From contig JAKVBZ010000181.1 of the NCBI GenBank assembly GCA_022448645.1, positions 1 to 5,463 of the forward strand: a DNA stretch of 5,463 nucleotides, in the 5' to 3' direction. This document shows, one piece after another, positions 1-5,463 of the stretch. The DNA comes from Pirellulaceae bacterium. Its GTDB lineage: Bacteria; Planctomycetota; Planctomycetia; Pirellulales; Pirellulaceae. The notes beneath the pieces were generated by a model. The model had not been told where the DNA came from. It saw nothing but the letters and a program-made list of their open reading frames with translations, and did not search any database. How positions within the stretch are numbered: the stretch's first letter is position 1; the number at the start of each line of letters is the position of its first letter. Position numbers and translations under genes: made by a program.

Positions 1-233
1 CTAATGACATAAGTCAGAAACAATGCCACCACAATTCCCAGATAGACTGTCGAGATGACCTCAATCCGCTTGCGCGGTAGAAGAACGTCAACAACCACGA
101 GAAACATGGCGCCACCAACGACCGTGGGGACGATCCAGCCACGATCGACAAATGGGGCATTGGATGAGCCGACAGAGAAACCGATACCGGCCGCAACAAA
201 CAAGAATGTGCCGCGCAGAATCCAGAGACCCAT
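1..233 (-). CDS. N-terminal part of a membrane-anchored PIN/TRAM-domain protein (YacL-like), cut by window edge
   Basis: Reading the minus strand from the ATG at 233 gives 77 open codons that run off the left edge. They encode three hydrophobic segments at about residues 4-22, 33-51 and 60-77. The first begins MGLWILRGTFLFVAAGIG, and the second is followed by the basic turn PRKRIEVIS, then YLGIVVALFLTYVI. This layout, with a short loop and a PRKRI-type turn before a third helix, matches the membrane anchor of YacL-type proteins, which continue into a cytoplasmic PIN nuclease-like domain and a C-terminal TRAM RNA-binding domain. Those domains lie outside the window, so the family call is from the anchor alone. 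No clear Shine-Dalgarno site precedes the ATG, and the frame is closed upstream by a stop near 318-320 with no other ATG. It follows the dGTPase gene by 98 bases on the same strand, so read-through is plausible. It could instead be another small multi-pass membrane protein. Confidence 0.65.
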   Translation of the reverse strand, partial: MGLWILRGTFLFVAAGIGFSVGSSNAPFVDRGWIVPTVVGGAMFLVVVDVLLPRKRIEVISTVYLGIVVALFLTYVI

Positions 234-331
234 GATGGTGGTGCTTTTTGCGGGCTGGGGAGGGAATGAAGTCGACGGGAGGCAACAATCAAGGAGATTC
301 AGTCCAGCCGCTAGAACTCATTATTGCGTGA

Positions 332-1468
332 TCAAGTAAGCCGCGTAAAGTGGATGTGGAATTGTTGATCACAATATCGATCGGTCATTCCTGCCAGGTA
401 CTCAGCGGCAGCACGCTGGATTCCCACATCCCCGATTCGTTGCTGAAATCGTGCGGGCAGAAGATCGGGATTACTTACATATCCTTCGAACATCGTACGC
501 AGCCGGTTCTGAGCCTGTTGTCGGACTTCCAGCAAACGTGGGTGACGATAAACGCTTTGAAACAGGAATTGTTCTAATTCTCGCTTGGGCTCGGCGAGGT
601 CAGGGTCCATTTGGAGTTGAAACGAAGCGTTTCCAGCGTCCTGGGCACTGCGGAAATCTTCTGTCACGAGCCGTCGAATGTTGTATTGCAGTAACTGGCT
701 CACCTGTCGGTCAACCAGCCCGTAAACCATGGCTTTACGGATTTGTCGCGCTGGGGCTGCCGACAGATCTGTGGCGGATTTTTCAAGAGTTGCTGCGATT
801 AACGGAAGTTCGGTGAGTTGGTTCAATTCGACGAGCCCGAGTTTCAGTGCATCGTCCGTATCGTGCGCATTGTAGGTAATGCTGTCTGCTAACTCGACGA
901 CTTGTGTTTCCAATAGACTGGGGGTGGCGCATGCGTGATTGATGCGAGAGTATTGCCCGTCAAGTACTTCGCGTGTCAGATTCAGCCCAGGGAATGTGTG
1001 GTAACGTGTCTCCAGGGTTTCGGCGATCACCAATGCGTACTGATTGTGAGAGAATCCTCCATTGTCGACCAGGCACTCACTCAGCGCATCTTCTCCCGCA
1101 TGCCCGAACGGAGGGTGCCCAATGTCATGAAAGAGCGCCAGGGCTTCTACCAGGTCTTCATTGAGCCGTAGCCCCCGCGCGATCGTTCGTGCGATCGAGG
1201 CGACTTCCTGGGTATGGGTGAGACGTGTCCGGTGATAATCTCCCATCTCTCCGGTGAAGACCTGCATCTTGCCGCTCAGTCGCCGATAGGCAGCGCTGTG
1301 CAGAATACGATCACGATCCCGTTGAAAGGGGCCGCGGTAAGGGTGGTCAGGTTCAGCGTGCGTCCGCCCCAATGAATCGCTGCTGCGCATCGCATAGGGC
1401 GCCAACAACGCCGTTTCGCGTTGTACCGTGTCGGCCAAACCGCTTTGCGGTCCGTGGTCGTTGGGCAT
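332..1468 (-). CDS. dgt: HD-domain deoxynucleotide triphosphohydrolase (dGTPase-like protein)
   Basis: This 378-residue protein belongs to the dGTPase family, which cleaves dNTPs to the deoxynucleoside and inorganic triphosphate and so tunes the cytoplasmic dNTP pool. The HD metal site is complete: H85 in RLTHTQEVASIAR, H114-D115 in LFHDIGHPPFGH, and D195 in VELADSITYNAHDTDDA. H123 and E126, in the FGHAGE stretch, sit at the spacing of the catalytic H126/E129 of E. coli Dgt (H117-D118 ligands). The upstream motif FQRDRDRILHSAAYRRL (48-64) is typical of the family. Length fits the short dGTPase-like class rather than the roughly 500-residue E. coli enzyme. I chose the ATG at 1468. A TTG at 1573 would add 35 Pro/Gly-rich residues that do not look conserved, while recognisable similarity starts near residue 17. 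No strong ribosome binding site is visible. Substrate range (dGTP only or several dNTPs) cannot be told from sequence. Confidence 0.93.
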   Translation of the reverse strand: MPNDHGPQSGLADTVQRETALLAPYAMRSSDSLGRTHAEPDHPYRGPFQRDRDRILHSAAYRRLSGKMQVFTGEMGDYHRTRLTHTQEVASIARTIARGLRLNEDLVEALALFHDIGHPPFGHAGEDALSECLVDNGGFSHNQYALVIAETLETRYHTFPGLNLTREVLDGQYSRINHACATPSLLETQVVELADSITYNAHDTDDALKLGLVELNQLTELPLIAATLEKSATDLSAAPARQIRKAMVYGLVDRQVSQLLQYNIRRLVTEDFRSAQDAGNASFQLQMDPDLAEPKRELEQFLFQSVYRHPRLLEVRQQAQNRLRTMFEGYVSNPDLLPARFQQRIGDVGIQRAAAEYLAGMTDRYCDQQFHIHFTRLT

Positions 1469-1853
1469 CGTTTTCGTGGTTCCGAGGTGTACTGGAGGCC
1501 CGCCGTCTGGGTGGTGAAGACGTACGGTGACTGGTTTCAGTTTAGCGGGCTCGCCTTGCAGGAAACAAGTCAAAGTAGCTGGCGCCAGATTCCCTGCGGT
1601 GCTTCGTAAAGAATGTCACCAAACCAGGCCGTATGCCATGCAGAGGTGAGTATGTCACAAAGAGCTTACTGTGCCCGCAAGTTCAGTTGCTTTTCATTCC
1701 GTGTGGGCGGAAGGTGCTCGCGAGGACCATCGAATCAGCCCTGCTGAAGCTGGAGGTCAAGGTATTGATTTTCCTGTGGCTTGCCGGTTGAAAAGCGGTC
1801 GAGTAATGGCGGCTTTGGATTTTGGCCAAGAGTCGGCTGGCGTGAGATTGCTG
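1469..1853. other. 385-base stretch between coaB and dgt without a convincing gene
   Basis: This is the 3' flank of coaB and the 5' flank of dgt, both on the minus strand. No frame gives a recognisable protein. The longest minus-strand candidate wholly inside it is 38 codons from a GTG (1658 to 1542) with no ribosome binding site. Visible small structures are a perfect 10-base palindrome CTGGCGCCAG at 1579-1588 and two near copies of ATGTCAC(C)AAA at 1613-1623 and 1652-1662, spaced 39 bases apart. I see no strong terminator hairpin with a T tract behind coaB and no good sigma-70 promoter for dgt. The stretch must hold the dgt promoter if dgt is not read through from coaB. Confidence 0.6.
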
Positions 1854-2519
1854 TCACACCGTCTGGTCGCGTTCGTCGTGGCTTCTCTGCGGAGCCAGCA
1901 GCGATCGGCGAATTTGCTGAAGAATTCCTGCTGCAACCATGTCTTTTGTCCCTTCCAGCTTTACTACGACGCGACCTTCTGGATCGAGAATCTCCACTTG
2001 GTTTGTGCTCGAATTCATGGCTTCCGGGCCATTGAGTACAATCAAATCACAGCGTTTCTTTTCCAGTTTTACAATCGCACGAAAACGTGGGTCCTGAGTT
2101 TCCAGCGCAAAGCCGACGACCCACTGGTCAGGACGTTTTTGGGCACCGATTGTGGCGACCACATCGGGTGTTTCCATCAAGGTGAGCTGAACAGGATCGC
2201 CGGTTTTAGAGATTTTGTGAGGATGGCATTTAACTGGGCGATAGTCACAGGGGGCCGCTGCACCGATTAATCCATCGCAGGCTGGAAATTCCCGGATGCA
2301 GGCGTCGAGCATGTCTTCCGTTGACAAGACAGGCACGACTTTCGCCTCTGCTGGGTAAGCGACGTCCACCGGACCGCTGACGACAACGACTTCATATCCG
2401 AGTTCAATCACGGCTGCAGCGAGCGCGGATCCCATACGACCGCTGGAAGCATTTGTCAGATAACGCACTGGATCCAGAAACTGCCGAGTGGGTCCAGAAG
2501 TAATGAGAATGCGTGTCAC
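1854..2519 (-). CDS. coaB: Stand-alone phosphopantothenoylcysteine synthetase (CoaB)
   Basis: This 221-residue protein is the synthetase half of the bifunctional CoaBC (Dfp) protein. It joins 4'-phosphopantothenate and cysteine with CTP (some lineages use ATP) in the second step of coenzyme A synthesis, in the cytoplasm. Visible motifs are SGPT (8-11) in a Rossmann-type start, NASSGRMG (23-30) with the conserved Asn at 23, AAAPCDYRP (87-95), KISK (102-105) where the substrate-binding Lys sits, GFALET (136-141) and KKRCDLIVLN (154-163). The flavin-dependent CoaC decarboxylase domain is absent, so that enzyme should be encoded elsewhere. I chose the GTG at 2519 because it falls directly before TRILITSGPTR, the usual beginning of the domain. 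A TTG at 2552 would add 11 residues, and the first in-frame ATG is too late. No Shine-Dalgarno site is clear at either start. It diverges from the enolase-superfamily gene. AAAPCD replaces the more common AAAVAD. Confidence 0.92.
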   Translation of the reverse strand: MTRILITSGPTRQFLDPVRYLTNASSGRMGSALAAAVIELGYEVVVVSGPVDVAYPAEAKVVPVLSTEDMLDACIREFPACDGLIGAAAPCDYRPVKCHPHKISKTGDPVQLTLMETPDVVATIGAQKRPDQWVVGFALETQDPRFRAIVKLEKKRCDLIVLNGPEAMNSSTNQVEILDPEGRVVVKLEGTKDMVAAGILQQIRRSLLAPQRSHDERDQTV

Positions 2520-2557
2520 GATTGGTAATTGCTCGACTGCGCAGACTAGCAAAGTCG

Positions 2558-2566
2558 TGTTAGGAT
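2558..2566 (+). promoter_or_regulatory. Possible extended -10 promoter for the enolase-superfamily gene
   Basis: TGT followed by TAGGAT forms a TGn-extended -10 element with 4 of 6 matches to TATAAT. The hexamer 17 bases upstream (TGCGCA, 2538-2543) matches TTGACA at only 3 of 6 places. Transcription would begin near 2573, leaving a leader of about 50 bases before the ATG at 2625. It lies in the 105-base divergent region shared with coaB. Weak evidence by eye only. Confidence 0.25.
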
Positions 2567-2624
2567 AGTTCGCCCATGAAGGGCATTGTTTCAGTTCCAG
2601 GCTTTCAACAGGCTACGCGACACC

Positions 2625-3743
2625 ATGAAGATTCGCAACATCCAGGTACACCGTCTCCTCGGCGGCACAGTCGACGGTGGCTGGCCCGATGGACATGAAC
2701 CGGAAGACGATTTACACGCTTTGTTGGAGATTGAAACGGACGAAGGCCTGACAGGAGTCGGCAGTGTCTTCACGTCGTCCGGGCTGGTAGAGGCCGGGGT
2801 GGAGATGTTACGGCCTGTATGGGAGGGAGAGTCGGCAATCGAGCCCGAGCGCGTCAGCGAGAAACTGCGGCAGAGCAGTTTTTGGCAGGGACGAGGTGGT
2901 ACGCTGGAACATGTCATTTCCGGTATCGATATCGGACTTTGGGATTTGCTTGGTAAAGTGACAGGTCAACCTGTGGCGCGTCTCTTGGGTGGTTACTATC
3001 GCAACAAGATCAAACCTTATGGTTCGATCTTGTTTGATCAGCCCGACGTGCTTGCCGAGACGCTCAAAGCAACTGTGGGCCGTGGCTTTCGGGCTATCAA
3101 ATTAGGTTGGCGTCCTTTTGGACGTTGTGATGCGAAATTCGATGAACTGCTGGTTCGCACCGCTCGCGATACGGTGGGTTCTGATATCGAGTTACTTGTT
3201 GATGCAGGGGGTAGCGAGCAGTTTTGGCCCCATGGATACAAGTGGGCACTGCGTACTGCACATATGCTGGCGGACTATGACATTGGCTGGTTTGAGGAAG
3301 CCTTGCCTCCGGATGACATTGAGGGTTTTATTCGTCTGCGCAATGCCTCACCAGTGCCCATTTCCGGTGGCGAGGTGCTCACGCGCAGGCAGTCGTTTTT
3401 GCCGTGGATTGAACGTGGTGCCCTGGATATTGTTCAGCCCGACGCGACCAAGTGTGGTGGTATCAGTGAGGCACGAAAAATTGCCTGGATGGCCTATGAC
3501 CACAATATTCAGTTCGTCAGCCATGGCTGGAACACTGCGATCGGGGTGGCTGCGGACCTCCATCTGGCAGCTGCGATTCCGGTTGCGCATTACGTCGAAT
3601 ATCTGACCCCTGCACCCTATATCGAAGATATTATCACAGAGCCCTTCCAATTAGATGAAGACGGTATGTTGACGATTCCTGAAACGCCTGGATTAGGTAT
3701 TGAATTGGATCGCGATGCGCTCGCGCGTTTCGCTCAAAACTGA
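2625..3743 (+). CDS. Enolase-superfamily enzyme, mandelate racemase subgroup (probable sugar-acid dehydratase)
   Basis: This 372-residue protein has the layout of the mandelate racemase/muconate lactonizing enzyme family: an alpha+beta capping domain (about 1-125) followed by a TIM-like barrel. The three Mg2+ ligands are visible as D193 (LLVDAGG), E225 (GWFEEAL) and E250 (ISGGEV). The His-Asp dyad of the mandelate racemase subgroup is present as H300 (VSHGWN) and D273 (IVQPDATKCGG), with E326 (HYVEYL) at the end of strand 8. Strand 2 reads AIKLGWRPFG: K159 is kept, but the position of the second Lys of KxK appears to be G161. Such enzymes usually abstract the proton next to a carboxylate and dehydrate aldonic or aldaric acids; the substrate here cannot be assigned. 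I chose the ATG at 2625, directly before KIRNIQVHRL. An upstream TTG at 2586 would add 13 unconvincing residues. No Shine-Dalgarno site is seen. Neighbours give no catabolic context, and it appears to be a single-gene unit. Confidence 0.9.
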   Translation: MKIRNIQVHRLLGGTVDGGWPDGHEPEDDLHALLEIETDEGLTGVGSVFTSSGLVEAGVEMLRPVWEGESAIEPERVSEKLRQSSFWQGRGGTLEHVISGIDIGLWDLLGKVTGQPVARLLGGYYRNKIKPYGSILFDQPDVLAETLKATVGRGFRAIKLGWRPFGRCDAKFDELLVRTARDTVGSDIELLVDAGGSEQFWPHGYKWALRTAHMLADYDIGWFEEALPPDDIEGFIRLRNASPVPISGGEVLTRRQSFLPWIERGALDIVQPDATKCGGISEARKIAWMAYDHNIQFVSHGWNTAIGVAADLHLAAAIPVAHYVEYLTPAPYIEDIITEPFQLDEDGMLTIPETPGLGIELDRDALARFAQN

Positions 3744-3834
3744 TGTGATCGCGCTGCGGCACACTTCGAGATTTGGTATTGCGAGAGAGTGGTAATGAAA
3801 GTTTCGGGAACGGATTCTTTCCGGCGGATTTGAA

Positions 3835-3863
3835 TTGACTTTCGAAGAACTGCTTTCTAGCAT
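3835..3863 (+). promoter_or_regulatory. Sigma-70-type promoter for the WD40 gene
   Basis: TTGACT (3835-3840, 5 of 6 matches to the -35 consensus) and TAGCAT (3858-3863, 4 of 6 matches to the -10) are separated by exactly 17 bases. Initiation near 3870 would leave a leader of about 40 bases before the ATG at 3910. This is the best promoter match I see in the window and suggests the WD40 gene is transcribed separately from the enolase-superfamily gene, which ends 166 bases upstream of its start. Confidence 0.5.
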
Positions 3864-3898
3864 GCCACGAACAGGTGAACTCGGCCTTATTTCTTGAT

Positions 3899-3905
3899 GG
3901 AGAGG
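3899..3905 (+). promoter_or_regulatory. Shine-Dalgarno site of the WD40 gene
   Basis: GGAGAGG lies seven bases (counted from the end of GGAG) before the ATG at 3910, a normal spacing. It fixes that start, and it stands out because the other starts in the window lack a clear ribosome binding site. Confidence 0.65.
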
Positions 3906-3909
3906 CGCA

Positions 3910-4908
3910 ATGGCCCCCGAGTTAGATGTAAAGAAGACGCACGTGGCACTGACGTATAAACACGGCAGCCCGTTGATTTCTTGCCGCTTCGATTTGTCGG
4001 GGAAGTTTGTTTTTTTTGGCGCGCAGGATTTTCGAGTTTGGCGGTGGGAGGTCGGTACCGACAAAAAAGTCGAGTTGAAGGGGCATGATAGCTGGGTGCG
4101 TGGTATTGCCTTGCATCCAGGTGGTGAAGACCTGTTAACAGCTGGTTTTGATGGTCGGGTCATCTGGTGGCCAGTCAAGGGAGAGAAGGTAACCGCAAAA
4201 CGGACACTAGAGGCCCATCAAGGGTGGGCACGGGCAGTAGCGATCAGTCCCGACGGTTCTCGGCTGGCGACGGTGGGCAATGATCTGCTGGTCAAGATCT
4301 GGAGCATGACGGATGGCAAATTGGTCCGTCAGATGGCAGGTCACAAGCGTCATGTCTACCAGGTTGCTTTTCATCCGGATGGGAAGCAGCTGGCTACCGG
4401 TGATTTGATGGGGAATTTATTCCACTGGGAAGTCGACACGGGAAAACTGGTGCGCCAATTGTCCATTGCCGCGTTACACAAGTACGACAAGGGATTTGGT
4501 GCCGATATTGGTGGCTTTCGCGACATGCGGTTCAGCCGTGATGGCAAAGTGCTGGCATGTGCTGGCATCACTAATGTGACAAACGCATTTGCTGGTGTCG
4601 GGAACCCGTTGGTGGAATTGTGGGACTGGGAAACAGGGAAACAACGCGTGCAGCATTCCGCGAAAGCAAAAATCAAAGGTGTTGCTTGGGGAGTAGCGCT
4701 GCACCCAGAAGGGTTCCTGATCGGCGCTGCTGGTGGCAGTGACGGTGGGCATTTGTTGTTCTGGAAGGGTTCACAAAAGGAAGAGTTTCACCACGTCAAA
4801 TTACCTGATACAGCGCGCGACATGGACCTGAGCCCGGACGGCATGTCTGTGGTGACGGCCCATTATGACGGCCAGCTGCGGATTCATAAGCTGACGGAAA
4901 AAGCCTGA
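3910..4908 (+). CDS. WD40-repeat protein, single seven-bladed beta-propeller
   Basis: The 332-residue protein is almost entirely WD40 repeats. I count seven blades at about residues 13-50, 55-90, 99-134, 140-176, 182-243, 248-288 and 294-328, enough to close one propeller. Typical elements are GH or AH starts (KGHDSWVRGIALHP, EAHQGWARAVAISPDG, AGHKRHVYQVAFHPDG) and W-containing ends (VKIWSM, FHWEV, ELWDWETG). Blade 5 is longer than the others, with extra loops at about 187-203 and 221-233. There is no signal peptide or membrane segment, so a cytoplasmic scaffold or protein-binding role is likely; no enzyme domain is attached. The start is supported by GGAGAGG upstream and a 17-base-spaced promoter. 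It converges on the DUF1552 gene. Free-standing WD40 genes near DUF1552-type and related genes are common in planctomycetes, but the partner and function are unknown. Confidence 0.9.
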   Translation: MAPELDVKKTHVALTYKHGSPLISCRFDLSGKFVFFGAQDFRVWRWEVGTDKKVELKGHDSWVRGIALHPGGEDLLTAGFDGRVIWWPVKGEKVTAKRTLEAHQGWARAVAISPDGSRLATVGNDLLVKIWSMTDGKLVRQMAGHKRHVYQVAFHPDGKQLATGDLMGNLFHWEVDTGKLVRQLSIAALHKYDKGFGADIGGFRDMRFSRDGKVLACAGITNVTNAFAGVGNPLVELWDWETGKQRVQHSAKAKIKGVAWGVALHPEGFLIGAAGGSDGGHLLFWKGSQKEEFHHVKLPDTARDMDLSPDGMSVVTAHYDGQLRIHKLTEKA

Positions 4909-4940
4909 TGTCCAGGCAGGCTATCACAGACCGCGCAGGT

Positions 4941-4985
4941 GATCGCAGGCCGCGAGGTACAATTCTGCCATGTCGCCTGCGGATC
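4941..4985. terminator. Imperfect inverted repeat between convergent genes, possible bidirectional terminator
   Basis: GATCGCAGGC (4941-4950) pairs with GCCTGC-G-GATC (4975-4985), a 10-base-pair stem with one bulged G and a 24-base loop. It sits in the 83-base gap between the WD40 gene and the DUF1552 gene, where transcription from both sides must end. There is no T tract on either side, so it is not a classical intrinsic terminator; the large loop also weakens the case. Confidence 0.3.
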
Positions 4986-4991
4986 TCGGGC

Positions 4992-5463
4992 TTATGATCC
5001 AGATAGTTCCGTCATGGGGCCGGTGCTGTCTCCAAAGCGATCGAGTTTTACGCCAACAGCTTGCAGCATCGAGAGATGAAGATTGGACATCGTTTTGTCC
5101 CGGTGAAAACGCACTTCCCTGCCGGATTTGATCGTTCCACTGCCGTGCCCAGCGACAAGTAGTGGCAGGCTTTTGGCAGAGTGTTCGTGTCCGTCTGCCA
5201 GATTAGAGCCATAGAGGATCATTGAGTTGTCGAGCAACGATCCACCTGTGGGTTCTTGAATACTCTTCAGCCGAGCGAGGAAGAAAGCGACTTGTTCGTG
5301 ATGCCATTGCGTCACCAGGTTGTACATGGCCTTCTTTTCCTTGACGTTGCGCCACGAGGTGACCCCGTCGTCATCTTCGGTTTTTCCGCTGGCATCTTTC
5401 CAGTGAGACAACGCGTGCCATGTTCCCTCCACACCCTCAATGAAATTGAAGTATCGATTACTT
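4992..5463 (-). CDS. DUF1552 family protein, C-terminal part, cut by window edge
   Basis: The minus-strand frame is open from the right edge to the TAA at 4994-4992 and gives the last 156 residues. No start lies inside the window: codons continue upstream of the GTG at 5432 as SNRYFNFIEG. Family marks are WHALSHWKD near the beginning, TQWHHEQVAFFLARLKSI (about 50-67), LLDNSMILYGSNLADGHEHS (about 76-95), LPLLVAGHGSGTIKSGREVRF (about 99-119), NLHLSMLQAVGVKLDRFGDSTG near the end, and the short tail PMTELSGS. DUF1552 is an uncharacterised family abundant in planctomycetes; its members usually carry an N-terminal export signal and lie beside DUF1592-type cytochrome-like genes, both of which would be outside this window. 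The order WHHEQ...LYGSNLADGHEHS, rich in His and Asp, resembles the related DUF1501 sulfatase-like fold, but no function is established. It converges with the WD40 gene. Confidence 0.88.
   Translation of the reverse strand, partial: SNRYFNFIEGVEGTWHALSHWKDASGKTEDDDGVTSWRNVKEKKAMYNLVTQWHHEQVAFFLARLKSIQEPTGGSLLDNSMILYGSNLADGHEHSAKSLPLLVAGHGSGTIKSGREVRFHRDKTMSNLHLSMLQAVGVKLDRFGDSTGPMTELSGS

Noticed and set aside
14..339. Open frames at 14-292 minus, 88-288 minus and 55-339 plus
   Set aside because: They overlap the minus-strand frame starting at 233, which alone gives a coherent membrane protein with a family-like pattern. The others have irregular composition typical of shadow frames.
1540..1575. 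TTGACT and TAAACT on the minus strand upstream of dgt as a promoter
   Set aside because: The two elements are 23 bases apart, too far for a normal sigma-70 promoter.
451..1609. Plus-strand open frames at 451-816, 935-1171, 973-1164 and 1421-1609
   Set aside because: All are antisense to the dGTPase-like gene or its upstream flank and show no recognisable protein features.
1542..1658. 38-codon minus-strand frame starting with GTG
   Set aside because: No ribosome binding site, no ATG, and no family I can name with confidence. I list the region as unexplained rather than as a gene.
1671..2270. 199-codon plus-strand open frame
   Set aside because: Most of it is antisense to coaB, which has clear family motifs. 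The translation resembles no family, and its first part covers only the empty stretch.
2537..2544. 8-base palindrome CTGCGCAG in the divergent region as an operator
   Set aside because: Perfect 8-base palindromes are expected by chance about once every 256 bases, and no larger symmetry surrounds it.
2572..2584. GCCC-ATGAA-GGGC hairpin upstream of the enolase-superfamily gene
   Set aside because: The stem is only four base pairs and not followed by a T tract, so it is not a credible terminator or riboswitch element.
3118..3650. Plus-strand frame 3118-3606 and minus-strand frame 3348-3650
   Set aside because: They lie inside the enolase-superfamily gene, whose active-site residues are intact and in frame throughout.
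3693..4752. Minus-strand frames 3693-4178, 3922-4116, 4371-4676 and 4474-4752
   Set aside because: They are antisense to the WD40 gene or the gap before it and have no family features or ribosome binding sites.

Overview
The window looks like ordinary chromosome from a planctomycete (phylum Planctomycetota), probably a marine or freshwater heterotroph of moderate GC content. Three things point there. The right edge holds the C-terminus of a DUF1552 protein, a family abundant in planctomycetes. Next to it is a free-standing WD40 beta-propeller gene, another planctomycete hallmark. Most starts lack a clear Shine-Dalgarno site, which is common in this phylum. The assignment rests on family recognition, not on a search.

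Layout from left to right. (1) Bases 1-233, minus strand: the first 77 residues of a membrane protein, most likely the N-terminal membrane anchor of a YacL-like PIN/TRAM-domain protein; the rest lies beyond the left edge. (2) Bases 332-1468, minus: a complete HD-domain dNTP triphosphohydrolase (dGTPase-like). It lies upstream of gene 1 on the same strand with a 98-base gap, so the two may be co-transcribed. (3) Bases 1469-1853: a 385-base stretch without a convincing gene. (4) Bases 1854-2519, minus: a stand-alone phosphopantothenoylcysteine synthetase (CoaB) without the CoaC decarboxylase domain. (5) Bases 2520-2624: a short divergent intergenic region. (6) Bases 2625-3743, plus: a mandelate racemase-type enolase-superfamily enzyme, probably a sugar-acid dehydratase. 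(7) Bases 3910-4908, plus: a seven-bladed WD40 protein with the best promoter and ribosome binding site in the window. (8) Bases 4995-5463, minus: the C-terminal 156 residues of a DUF1552 protein, convergent with the WD40 gene across an 83-base gap that contains an inverted repeat.

The genes do not form one obvious pathway. Nucleotide-pool control (dGTPase), coenzyme A synthesis (CoaB) and sugar-acid catabolism (enolase superfamily) are separate housekeeping or catabolic roles. The WD40 and DUF1552 genes belong to the poorly understood planctomycete accessory repertoire. I found no mobile element, CRISPR array, rRNA or tRNA, and no clear sign of a new multi-gene system. The points most worth checking are the enolase-superfamily active site (a Gly where the second Lys of the KxK motif is expected), the WD40/DUF1552 pairing, and the empty stretch between coaB and dgt.
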